Below are positions 1 to 7,130 of a DNA stretch of 64,000 nucleotides, piece after piece. Source of the stretch: Acidimicrobiales bacterium (GTDB lineage Bacteria > Actinomycetota > Acidimicrobiia > Acidimicrobiales > SZUA-35). Within the stretch, counting starts at the first letter, position 1; every line of letters begins with the position of its first letter. The DNA lies in the NCBI GenBank assembly GCA_041394265.1, contig JAWKIO010000005.1, forward strand, positions 2,976,001 to 3,040,000, in the 5' to 3' direction. The position numbers and the translations under genes are program-made. Under the pieces are notes generated by a model, which saw only the letters and a list, made by a program, of their open reading frames with translations, was not told the DNA's origin and ran no database searches.

Positions 1-511
1 CCGCCTCCGCCCGCACGTGATGCTGACCTACGCCGACGACCAGCAGGGCTATCAGCACCCCGATCACCTACGGGTCCACGACATCAGCGTTTTGGCCTTC
101 GATCGGGCTGGTGATCCCGACTGGTATCCCGCCTTGGGTGAACCGTGGCAGCCGCTCAAGCTCTACTACTCGGTGTGGAGCCGGGCTCGGATGCTTGCCC
201 ATCACGCCAAGTACTCCGAACTCGAACTCGAGTCGCCCTACAGCGACGAGCGGTGGTTCAAGCGACCGTCGCTCGATCACCGGATCACCACGAAGATCGA
301 GATCTCTGCGTACTACGGGGCCCGGCGGGCGGCGCTGCTCGCCCATGCCACCCAGATCGACCCGGCCGCCTCGTTCTGGTTCGGCCTGACCGACGAGCAC
401 TCGGTCGAGGCCTACCCCTACGACGACTACATCCTGGCTCGGTCGTTGGTGGGCGACATTCCCACCGAAGACGACCCCGAGACCGATCTCTTTGCGGGAG
501 TCGATGCCTGA
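1..511 (+). CDS. mca: Mycothiol S-conjugate amidase, C-terminal part (cut by window edge)
   Basis: C-terminal part of Mca, or its close relative MshB; the frame is open from the first bases to a TGA at 509-511. Visible family marks are the HPDH segment with a zinc-ligand histidine, the GEPWQPLKLYY block, HATQID, and the closing TDLFAGV, which resembles the Mca tail. The AHPDD zinc motif lies upstream of the window. Mca is known to hydrolyse mycothiol S-conjugates in the cytoplasm, releasing a mercapturic acid for export, so the host probably makes mycothiol. The stop overlaps the next ATG (TGATG), implying coupled translation with the SCP2-like gene. MshB is the alternative identity; the tail favours Mca. 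Confidence 0.85.
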   Translation, partial: RLRPHVMLTYADDQQGYQHPDHLRVHDISVLAFDRAGDPDWYPALGEPWQPLKLYYSVWSRARMLAHHAKYSELELESPYSDERWFKRPSLDHRITTKIEISAYYGARRAALLAHATQIDPAASFWFGLTDEHSVEAYPYDDYILARSLVGDIPTEDDPETDLFAGVDA

Positions 512-861
512 TGGCGGGCTTCGATCGCGACTTCGCCGACGCGCTGGTGGCCGCCACCGCCGATCGCGCCGATGCCGCCGGCTTGAGTGGCATCGTCGAG
601 CTCGCATTGGGCAAGACCTCGTCGCTCGTGCTCGAGCTGGTCGACGGACGAGTCGTCGGCGTGGCCGAGGGGATCGAACCGGGCGAGGCCAACGTGCGGA
701 TCCCTTTCACCGGTGCCCAGCGCGCGGCCTGGCTCGCGGGCGAGTTCGACCTCACCAAGGCCTACATGCGTGGTGACCTCAAGCCCGAGGGGCGGTCGGG
801 TGACCTCATCGCCGCGCTGCAGCTCCTCGACGACCCGGCGGTCTACGGCGCGCTCTCCTGA
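511..861 (+). CDS. SCP2 sterol-binding-domain-like small protein
   Basis: A 116-residue single-domain protein. The pattern of a hydrophobic strand (SLVLELVDGRVVGV), a middle strand run, and the closing segment with WLAGEFDLTKAYMRGDLKPEG followed by a helix matches the SCP-2 sterol-transfer fold, where the final GDLKxxG loop caps a lipid tunnel. Such proteins bind acyl-CoA or sterol-like lipids in the cytoplasm; no catalytic residues are expected. The ATG at 511 overlaps the mca stop by one base, and no other start fits this spacing. The many acyl-CoA genes nearby make a lipid-carrier role reasonable, but the ligand is unknown. The sequence is ordinary for the region in codon use. Confidence 0.72.
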   Translation: MAGFDRDFADALVAATADRADAAGLSGIVELALGKTSSLVLELVDGRVVGVAEGIEPGEANVRIPFTGAQRAAWLAGEFDLTKAYMRGDLKPEGRSGDLIAALQLLDDPAVYGALS

Positions 862-874
862 GGGGCAGCGCTCA

Positions 875-952
875 CAGCTGGGCTCGCCCAGGCCGTGAGG
901 CAGCTGGGCTTGCCCAGCCCATCAGTCAGTTGGGCTTGCCCAGCCCATCAGA
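875..952. repeat. 26-bp tandem repeat, three copies, each with a small palindrome
   Basis: Three 26-bp copies begin at 875, 901 and 927. Each contains CTGGGCTTGCCCAG or a one-base variant, able to form a 6-bp stem. The array lies between convergent genes and holds the last codons and stop of the amidohydrolase (922-924). It may act as a two-way transcription terminator. Confidence 0.85.
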
Positions 953-2109
953 CGGGCCATGTTCTCGCTGTAGAACTTGTCGAGGACGTCGTCATCGAAC
1001 CCCGCGAGTGACGTCTCGAATCGTCCGTGCGGGTTGCGGCCGCCTTCGATGTGCGGGTAGTCGCTCGAGAAGAGATAGAGGTCGGCGTTCGACTCCCGGA
1101 TGAGCTGGCCGACGTCTTCGAACGGATAGGGCGTGAACGCCATCTGCTCGGTGATCTGTTCCGACGGCGTTCGGGTGAGGCCGGCGAGTTCGGGCTCGGA
1201 GCGCTTCCAGATCTCCGCGATCAGGTCGAGTCGCCGAAGCATCGCCGGCACCCAGCCGGCGCCGAGTTCCACCACACCCACGCGCAACGAACGGTGGCGT
1301 TCGAGCACGCCATCGAGCACCATCGTGCCCACGAAGGTCTCGGCGGCGTGGTGCACTGCGATCATGTCCTTGCCTCGGACGTTCTCTCCGCCACCCAGCC
1401 AGTCGGTCGGCACGTCGCGTCCGGTGTTCATCCAGTCGGTCTTGAGCTGGAGCGGATGACCCCCGATGTGGAGCAGGATCGTGATGCCGGCTTCGGCGGC
1501 GCGGGCCCAGAATGGATCCAGATCGTCGTGACCGGGTGATCGCTGGCCGGCGGGACGGTGAGGGACCCAGACCGCTCCCAAGCCGAGGTCGATGACCTGC
1601 TCGAGATCGACCAATGCGTGCGATGGGTCGTCGAGGACGGCCGCGCCGACACCGATGAGGCGATCGTCGTTGGCGCAGAAGGCGGCCATGCCGCGGTTGT
1701 GCGCAGCGATCGACGCGGCCTGGGCTGCGGGATCCTTGATCGCCGAGAAGATCTGCTCCGTGCTGAACGTGGCGAACACCCACTGGCGCTCGTAGCCGAG
1801 CTGGTCGAGTGCCTGTGACCGCTCCGCCGCATTGAAGGCGCCGAGTGCTTCGTAGCCCTTGGGTCCGCTCAGGAGTTGGCTGCCGAGCGCGATCATCGCG
1901 TCGATGCGCTCCGGGGCATGACCACCCCGCTCGTCGAGGCGGTCGAGCGCATCGGCCAGCTTGCCGCCGCCACTCAGGCTCAACCGTGGAACGAGGTCGA
2001 GTTCGTTGTCGGCCGCGTGATCGCGCAGGAAGTTCGGCAGCTCCATGATGTGGCTGTCGGCGTCGAGATAGCGACGGTCGGACCGGGACGACGGATCGAT
2101 GGCAGTCAT
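922..2109 (-). CDS. Amidohydrolase family 2 (TIM-barrel metal hydrolase)
   Basis: A 395-residue protein of the amidohydrolase-2 group. The N-terminus has DADSHIMELPNFL, the usual first strand with a histidine ligand; a central strand carries LLHIGGHPL, and near the end SSDYPHIEGG supplies the conserved acidic residue. These line the metal site at the C-terminal face of a TIM barrel. Family members hydrolyse or decarboxylate small aromatic or cyclic acids in the cytoplasm; the substrate here cannot be read from sequence. The ATG at 2109 follows GGGGAGCTCACC, a good ribosome binding site. It is the last gene of the leftmost minus-strand run. Its last codons and stop lie in a 26-bp tandem repeat, so the exact C-terminus may vary between strains. 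Confidence 0.8.
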   Translation of the reverse strand: MTAIDPSSRSDRRYLDADSHIMELPNFLRDHAADNELDLVPRLSLSGGGKLADALDRLDERGGHAPERIDAMIALGSQLLSGPKGYEALGAFNAAERSQALDQLGYERQWVFATFSTEQIFSAIKDPAAQAASIAAHNRGMAAFCANDDRLIGVGAAVLDDPSHALVDLEQVIDLGLGAVWVPHRPAGQRSPGHDDLDPFWARAAEAGITILLHIGGHPLQLKTDWMNTGRDVPTDWLGGGENVRGKDMIAVHHAAETFVGTMVLDGVLERHRSLRVGVVELGAGWVPAMLRRLDLIAEIWKRSEPELAGLTRTPSEQITEQMAFTPYPFEDVGQLIRESNADLYLFSSDYPHIEGGRNPHGRFETSLAGFDDDVLDKFYSENMARLMGWASPTD

Positions 2110-2165
2110 GGTGAGCTCCCCAGATGAGTGACGAGGGTCACGCTAGAGCAGCCGTGGATGCTGCG

Positions 2166-3029
2166 TCAGATTCCGGTGGATGCCCCGGCTCGTTGAGCGT
2201 CTCGGAGGGCTCGGTACCCGATGGGAGTGGCGCCGCACGTGGCAAGCAGTTGGCGGAAGGCCGAGTCGTTGGTGATCAGATGCGCGTCACCGACGTGCGC
2301 TGCCCAGTGGGGGGTGATGGCGCGGAGTTCGGGGGTGTCGGCGGCGGGGCGAACGTGGAGCTCGGTGACGCCGGGCTCGAGTTGGCCGAGTGCGGTTTGG
2401 AGCCGGCTGCGAGCCTCATGGCCGAGGGGCACCACCACGGTGTGGTCGGGCATGAGCACACCCTCATCGGCCGCGAGGTCGCGAGCCGGGAAACCAAGGT
2501 CGACGCTGGGGTCGGGCAGGCTGATCGGGAGTCGGAACTCATACGCCAGCTCGAGGTAGACATCGAAGAACTCGGGTCGGCTGTAGAGCGTGCCGAGATG
2601 GGCGTCGAGGTGGGACACGTCGAACCCCCAGAGCACGGCTCGCTCGACCTGCGCGCGGCACTCGCGGAGCACCTCTTCGGTGTCGGCGTGGTCCCACAGG
2701 TCGGCGGCGGTACGGGGCATGCCGCCGTCGCCGTCGAGGAGTGAGGGGGCGTGGGTGAGCGGGCCCCACCGGTACAGCTCGTACTCGCTGTTGAGCGTGA
2801 GCGACACGCCGACGTCTTCACCGCCGTACTCGGCAGCGGCGCCGCGGGCCCACGGGCAGGGCATCTGGATCGCCGAGGTGGTGCCGAGACCGTTGCGCAG
2901 CGCATCGTAGACGCCGCGATTGGCGGCGTTCGACGAACCGAGGCCGTCGCAGGTCACGATCACGAGTCGGGCGTCGTCGGGATGGCCGAGGCGTTCCAGT
3001 ACTGATGTCACCAAATGTACGGTACTCAC
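2166..3029 (-). CDS. YdjC/ChbG-family carbohydrate deacetylase-like protein
   Basis: A 287-residue protein with the YdjC layout: an early acidic loop (VIVTCDGLGSSNAANRGV), WGFDVSHLDAHLGTLY in the middle with HxDxH-like metal ligands, and a conserved terminal region. ChbG/YdjC proteins remove N-acetyl groups from chito-oligosaccharides or hopanoid sugars. The usual NADDFG loop reads TCDGLG here, keeping only one of the two aspartates, so substrate or activity may differ. The GTG start at 3029 overlaps the nuclease stop in GTGA, the tightest coupling possible; long upstream in-frame extensions would overlap the nuclease gene fully and are unlikely. Co-transcribed with the nuclease and thiolase genes, which gives no obvious pathway link. 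Confidence 0.75.
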   Translation of the reverse strand: MSTVHLVTSVLERLGHPDDARLVIVTCDGLGSSNAANRGVYDALRNGLGTTSAIQMPCPWARGAAAEYGGEDVGVSLTLNSEYELYRWGPLTHAPSLLDGDGGMPRTAADLWDHADTEEVLRECRAQVERAVLWGFDVSHLDAHLGTLYSRPEFFDVYLELAYEFRLPISLPDPSVDLGFPARDLAADEGVLMPDHTVVVPLGHEARSRLQTALGQLEPGVTELHVRPAADTPELRAITPHWAAHVGDAHLITNDSAFRQLLATCGATPIGYRALRDAQRAGASTGI

Positions 3030-3604
3030 TCGAGTGGTTGATCCGGCCCGTCGCATCGGGACCACAGCCCGGCGCCCCGGGCTCGAGCATCGGCCTCGGT
3101 GCGGGAGAAACGCGCCGCCAACCGGTCGTTGGGGGCGTAGCTCACGGCGTTGGCGAAGCCGCCGTCGAGGAGCCACTCGTTGACGAAGAGCCCGTCGCTC
3201 GATCGATGGAGGTAGAGCAAGAGTCGGCCGTACCGATCGCGGGCTTCGAGGTCGCGTTCGAGGTCGACCTGGGTCTCGATCGGCAACAGGCCGCGGAGCG
3301 CCTCGGTGGCTTCGTGGCCGAAGCACTGGTCGGGCGTGGTCGACGACACCGATTCGGGCGTGTCGATCCCCAGGAGCCGCACTCGTTCGGTGACACCCTC
3401 GATGTCGAGATCGAGGGTGTCACCGTCGACGATGGCCACGACGACACCCGTCGCTCGGCTCTCCGCCGAGGTCGCGCCGTGGTTCGGCGGCGATCCGGCG
3501 CAGCCGACAGCGGCGAAGGCGGCGGCAACGACAGCGAGGATGACGCCGGTGTGATGGCGCCTACGAGATGCGCTCGATGATGGTTCCGGTTCCAATTCCC
3601 CCAC
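3026..3604 (-). CDS. Thermonuclease (SNase)-like lipoprotein
   Basis: A 192-residue secreted nuclease candidate. A basic N-region (RRRHH), a hydrophobic stretch and AAVGC form a lipoprotein signal with the cysteine near residue 35. The rest is an SNase OB-fold: VVAIVDGDTLDL holds calcium-binding aspartates, RLLGIDTPE gives the conserved Arg and Glu, and LEARDRYGRLLLYL the second catalytic Arg. Staphylococcal nuclease relatives cut DNA and RNA outside the membrane using calcium. The start at 3604 overlaps the thiolase 3' end by 44 bp but is needed for the basic signal region; a GTG at 3544 is the alternative. Its stop overlaps the next gene. Likely role: extracellular nucleic acid breakdown. 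Confidence 0.82.
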   Translation of the reverse strand: MGELEPEPSSSASRRRHHTGVILAVVAAAFAAVGCAGSPPNHGATSAESRATGVVVAIVDGDTLDLDIEGVTERVRLLGIDTPESVSSTTPDQCFGHEATEALRGLLPIETQVDLERDLEARDRYGRLLLYLHRSSDGLFVNEWLLDGGFANAVSYAPNDRLAARFSRTEADARARGAGLWSRCDGPDQPLE

Positions 3605-4760
3605 CGCAGCACATGGTGATGAGGGCCGTGTTCTTGTCGGCTCGGTGGAGCTCGTGGACGGCCTTGGTCATGAGGAAGGCGCCGGTGCCTCCGAGGGGGT
3701 GACCAAGGGCGATCGCGCCGCCATTGGGGTTGACCTTCTCGACGTCGGTGTCGAACTCCTTGGCCCAGGCCAGGACGACGGATGCGAAGGCTTCGTTGAT
3801 CTCGAACAGGTCGATGTCGTCGAGGGTGAGGCCGGTGCGCTCGAGCATGTGACGCGTCGCGTCGATCGGGCCGGTGAGCATGAGGACGGGGTCGACGCCG
3901 ACCAGGGCGGTGTCGATGACCCGGGCCATCGGCGTGAGGCCGAGTTCTTCCGCCTTGGCCGCGCTCATCATGAGCACCGCGGCGGCGCCGTCGGAGATCT
4001 GCGATGCCGAGCCTGCGGTGTGGACGCCGTCTTCGCGGGCGACAGGCTTGAGCGTGGCCAGCTTCTCGAGGGTGGTCTCGCGCAGGCCCTCGTCTCGCGT
4101 GATGAGGTGGGTGGTGTCGAGCTTCTCGCCGTCTTCGCCTCGTTCGGGGGCCTCGATCGGGACGATCTGGGTGGCGAAGCGGTCTTCGTCCCAGGCCTGG
4201 GCAGCACGTTGCTGCGACAGCAGCCCGAACGCGTCGGTGTCTTCGCGGCTGATGCCCCACTTGTCGGCGATGCGCTCGGCGCCTTCGAACTGTGAGGTCA
4301 TCTCGTAGCGCTCGAAGTAGGGGCCGGGGATCGGTACGCCGAGCCCGAGCTTCTTGTTGGAGTTGATGCCGATCGGGATGCGGCTCATCGTTTCCACCCC
4401 GCACGCCACGGCGATGTCGACGACGCCGCTGGCGATGAGGGCAGTGGCGAAGTTGGTGGCCTGTTGTGATGACCCACACTGGGTGTCGATCGTGGTGTTG
4501 GCGACCGATTCGGGGAGACCGGCGGCGAGCCAGGCGGTGCGCCCGATGTTGAAGGATTGTTCGCCGACCTGGCTGACACAGCCGGTGACGACCTGCCCAA
4601 CCTGGGCCGGATCGACGCCGGTGCGCTCGAACAGGGCCTCGTGGACCTTGCCGAGGAGATCGGCGGGATGCATGGTGGACAGACCGCCGTTGCGACGACC
4701 GATGGGGGAACGGACCGCATCGATGATCACGACGTCGGTGGGGGAGGTGGGAGTAGCCAT
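3561..4760 (-). CDS. FadA5-like acetyl-CoA acyltransferase (thiolase)
   Basis: A 399-residue thiolase with all catalytic parts: the nucleophile at Cys95 in TQCGSSQQATN, NEAFASVVLAW, GGAIALGHPLGGTGA with the catalytic His, and MCCGGGIGTGTIIER with the second Cys. The opening (IIDAVRSPIGRRNGGLS) and overall order closely recall mycobacterial FadA5, which cleaves the cholesterol side-chain ketoacyl-CoA, so a bulky beta-ketoacyl-CoA substrate is plausible; this is inferred from memory of the family. The enzyme is cytoplasmic and ends a beta-oxidation round by releasing acetyl-CoA. ATG 4760 is preceded by TACGCT eight bases upstream and no Shine-Dalgarno sequence, suggesting a leaderless or near-leaderless message. 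First gene of a three-gene minus-strand operon. Confidence 0.88.
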   Translation of the reverse strand: MATPTSPTDVVIIDAVRSPIGRRNGGLSTMHPADLLGKVHEALFERTGVDPAQVGQVVTGCVSQVGEQSFNIGRTAWLAAGLPESVANTTIDTQCGSSQQATNFATALIASGVVDIAVACGVETMSRIPIGINSNKKLGLGVPIPGPYFERYEMTSQFEGAERIADKWGISREDTDAFGLLSQQRAAQAWDEDRFATQIVPIEAPERGEDGEKLDTTHLITRDEGLRETTLEKLATLKPVAREDGVHTAGSASQISDGAAAVLMMSAAKAEELGLTPMARVIDTALVGVDPVLMLTGPIDATRHMLERTGLTLDDIDLFEINEAFASVVLAWAKEFDTDVEKVNPNGGAIALGHPLGGTGAFLMTKAVHELHRADKNTALITMCCGGGIGTGTIIERIS

Positions 4761-4768
4761 AGCAGCGC

Positions 4769-4774
4769 AGCGTA
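4769..4774 (-). promoter_or_regulatory. -10 box TACGCT for the thiolase operon
   Basis: TACGCT matches the actinobacterial TAnnnT -10 pattern and ends 8 bases before ATG 4760, so transcription would begin at or next to the start codon. No ribosome binding site is seen. Confidence 0.55.
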
Positions 4775-4795
4775 GGGGCATCGCCCCGTCGGCGG

Positions 4796-4981
4796 TCAAG
4801 CTGCGAGGGTGTGCTCGTGAGGAGCGGGACTCGCAGCGTTGTTCGAGTTGGCGTCGGTGTGGCTGGCGGCGGCGAGTGCGGCGCGAGCCGCAGCGATCCC
4901 CTCGCGCCCGATACGACGGGTGGACGGGTCGAGGCGCCAGGTGGTGTCGGTGGGGAGGAGGAGCAGCTGTGCTTGGACCAT
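4796..4981 (-). CDS. Small conserved-type hypothetical protein (61 residues)
   Basis: A 61-residue cytoplasmic protein with no assigned function. The recognisable core is TWRLDPSTRRIGREGIAAAR followed by a short Ala-rich helix; short proteins with this 'RLD-TR-G-GIA-AR-AL' pattern recur in actinobacteria, which is why I call it real rather than a shadow. The C-terminal third is Asn/Ala/His-rich and probably disordered. ATG 4981 lies six bases after CATACT, a one-base variant of the TAnnnT box, suggesting its own leaderless promoter. It sits between the thiolase operon and the divergent membrane-protein gene. No cysteines, membrane segment or signal peptide are present. Confidence 0.6.
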   Translation of the reverse strand: MVQAQLLLLPTDTTWRLDPSTRRIGREGIAAARAALAAASHTDANSNNAASPAPHEHTLAA

Positions 4982-5085
4982 GGGAACAGTATGGGGAGGG
5001 GGTGTGACACGGCTCTGAGCTGGGAGAACACAGGTGTGTGTCGTGGTGTGTCGGGGGGATGCCCGGCAGCATCGTCGGGGGTGAC

Positions 5086-5091
5086 TATCGT
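5086..5091 (+). promoter_or_regulatory. -10 box TATCGT, leaderless type
   Basis: TATCGT ends six bases before GTG 5098. This placement decides the start: the upstream ATG at 5038 would lie ahead of the promoter. Confidence 0.6.
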
Positions 5092-5097
5092 CGCCGC

Positions 5098-6096
5098 GTG
5101 TCAACGTCGTTCCCGGTGCTGTCGTTCCCGCTGCTGGTCGCAGCGTTGGTGATCGCAGCGTTGGCGATCGCTTGTTTTGCGGTGGGCGAAGGCGTGCTCG
5201 CCTGGCGTGAACGTCGCTCCCTGGCGGCGCTCGGCGATGAGTCGGTCAGCCGTCGGGCGGCCGAGGCCGTGGTCGAGGCGCGCACCCGTCTCGCCCGGGT
5301 GATCGAGACCGACCAGCGCCCGGAACCCGAGATTCGGCGTCACCCGGCACTCGGCAACATCATGCCGCGGCGGGTGGGTTCGGCCGGCGCTCGTTCGGAC
5401 CGCTCGCATGACGGCTCACTGACCTCGGCCGACCTCGACGACGAGCGGATCGCGGCGCGAGAGGCGCTGCTCGACGCCCAGCGGCTGTGGGAGTCGGTTC
5501 GGCCTCGCCGCGACACCGAGGCCCGAGTGGGCGTTTGGTCGGGTCGCGGCAGATTGCGCGCCTGGCAGTTCGGGCCCATCGGGTTCGAGCGGGTGATCAT
5601 CCGTTCTGACCATCTGCTCGATGCCCAGTGCTGGGTGGTGTCCGACTACCGCCGACTTCGCTGGGGGTTCGGTTTCGGCGCAGAGGTCCTCGACGTGGCG
5701 GTGTTTGCTGCTGCCACCCCGAGCCGTCGGCTCGACGAGTTGCTCCGCACGCTGCTGAGCGGCACCGAAGTCGCGCTCCGTCCGGGGTTCGCCCCCAGCC
5801 GTTGGTGGCGTTCGAGCCGACGGAGTCAGTCCGCGCAGGCGGCGACACAAGCAGTGCTCGGCGATCGGCATCTCGACCGGCCACCCGACCCGGTCACCAC
5901 CGACGCGGTGTGGGCGGCCGTGGTCGAGGACTTCGGTCCGACGTTTGCCACCACGGGGCTACCGGGCTTGTCCGGCCCGATGGCCGTGGTCCATACCTCC
6001 GGACCCTCGCTGCTGCTCGGCGCCTGGTGGGGCAGACGGCCGCGCCAACGGTTGCTCGCCGCCAGTTCACACGTCGTCTGGCGCGAACACGACTGA
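5098..6096 (+). CDS. Membrane-anchored protein of unknown function
   Basis: A 332-residue protein. Residues about 5-28 form one hydrophobic helix (LLVAALVIAALAIACF) followed by a basic stretch (WRERR), suggesting an N-terminal anchor with the rest in the cytoplasm. The middle (about 35-150) is Arg/Glu-rich and probably helical; the C-terminal half has alternating strands, including WVVSDYRRLRWGFGFGAEVLDV and a closing LLLGAWWGRRPRQ. I do not recognise a domain and assign no function. GTG 5098 is chosen over ATG 5038 because a TATCGT -10 box ends six bases before it and the anchor then starts at once. It stands alone between the divergent small gene and the LLM oxidoreductase. Confidence 0.65.
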   Translation: MSTSFPVLSFPLLVAALVIAALAIACFAVGEGVLAWRERRSLAALGDESVSRRAAEAVVEARTRLARVIETDQRPEPEIRRHPALGNIMPRRVGSAGARSDRSHDGSLTSADLDDERIAAREALLDAQRLWESVRPRRDTEARVGVWSGRGRLRAWQFGPIGFERVIIRSDHLLDAQCWVVSDYRRLRWGFGFGAEVLDVAVFAAATPSRRLDELLRTLLSGTEVALRPGFAPSRWWRSSRRSQSAQAATQAVLGDRHLDRPPDPVTTDAVWAAVVEDFGPTFATTGLPGLSGPMAVVHTSGPSLLLGAWWGRRPRQRLLAASSHVVWREHD

Positions 6097-6146
6097 GCGG
6101 CCACGCTGGGGACCCACTCATGAATCGGCACCTCGAAGGATCCACC

Positions 6147-7109
6147 ATGTCGCGCTATGGCATCACCATTCCCCTCGGCGGCAAGAGCCTCGTCGAGCAT
6201 CGCGAGATTTATCGCGAGCTCGTCGACCTCGGCTACACCGACGTCTGGAGCTCTGAAGCCGACGGCACCGACGGGTTCACGCCCTTGGCGCTGGCCGCCG
6301 CATGGGCGCCCGAACTCCGACTCGGCGTGGCCATCATCCCGGCGTTCACCCGCGGACCGGCGCTGATGGCCCAGACCATCGCTTCGCTGGCCGACGCCGC
6401 ACCGGGCAAGTTCGTCATGGGCATCGGTTCGAGCTCCAACGTGATCGTCGAGAAATGGAACGGCATCCCGTTCGAGGAGCCCTACAAGCGCACCCGAGAC
6501 ATGGTGCGGTTCGTGAAGGCGGCGTTCGAGGGCGAGAAGGTCACGCAGACCTACGACACCTTCAGTGTTGACGGCTTCCGGCTCGGGGTCCGTACCGCTG
6601 AGCGGCCGCCCATCCTGATCGCCGCGCTGCGCGAGGGAATGTTGAAGCTGGCAGGCCGAGAAGGCGACGGTGCCATCCTGAATTGGCTGTCGGTCGACGA
6701 CGTCACGCGAGTGGCACCGATCGTGCACGCCCAGGGTGAGGGCAAGGAGATCGTGGCTCGTTTGTTCGTCTGTCCGAACCCCGATGCCGACACCGTGCGG
6801 GCTCAGGCCCGCTTCGCCATCGCCGCCTACCTGAACGTCCCGGTCTATGCCGCCTTCCACGAGTGGATGGGGCGCGGCGACGTGCTCGCCGGGATGTGGG
6901 AGAACTGGAAGGCCGGCGACCGCAAGGCAGCGCTCGCTGCCATCCCCGACTCGGTGGTCGACGAGCTGATCATCCACGGCACGCCCGAGGAGTGCCGTGA
7001 GCACGTCGCCCGGTACGTCGAGGCGGGAATCGACACCCCCGCGCTGGCGATCATGCCGTTCGGTGGACTCGATCCACTGCAGGCAATGCGCGACCTCGCG
7101 CCGGCCTGA
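6147..7109 (+). CDS. LLM-class F420-dependent oxidoreductase
   Basis: A 320-residue luciferase-like TIM-barrel oxidoreductase. Signature regions are GYTDVWSSEADGTDGFTPLALAA near residue 30, the strand RLGVAIIPAFTRGPALMAQT, FVMGIGSSSNVIVEKWNG, and PILIAALREGMLKLAGREGDG, which form the deazaflavin phosphate and ring sites in the family. Actinobacterial members use F420 as cytoplasmic hydride carrier; the substrate is unpredictable. The region after residue 200 gives the family's C-terminal lid, ending in IMPFGGLDPLQAM. ATG 6147 has GAAGGA six bases upstream, so I prefer it over ATG 6120. The gene converges with the HerA-like ATPase, leaving only 21 bp between stop codons. Confidence 0.86.
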   Translation: MSRYGITIPLGGKSLVEHREIYRELVDLGYTDVWSSEADGTDGFTPLALAAAWAPELRLGVAIIPAFTRGPALMAQTIASLADAAPGKFVMGIGSSSNVIVEKWNGIPFEEPYKRTRDMVRFVKAAFEGEKVTQTYDTFSVDGFRLGVRTAERPPILIAALREGMLKLAGREGDGAILNWLSVDDVTRVAPIVHAQGEGKEIVARLFVCPNPDADTVRAQARFAIAAYLNVPVYAAFHEWMGRGDVLAGMWENWKAGDRKAALAAIPDSVVDELIIHGTPEECREHVARYVEAGIDTPALAIMPFGGLDPLQAMRDLAPA

Positions 7110-7130
7110 TTCTGGTCGGCGCCGATCCGA

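Noticed and set aside
5038..5097. Longer start (ATG 5038) for the membrane protein
   Set aside because: It lies upstream of the TATCGT box that fits GTG 5098, and adds Gly-rich residues before the membrane anchor.
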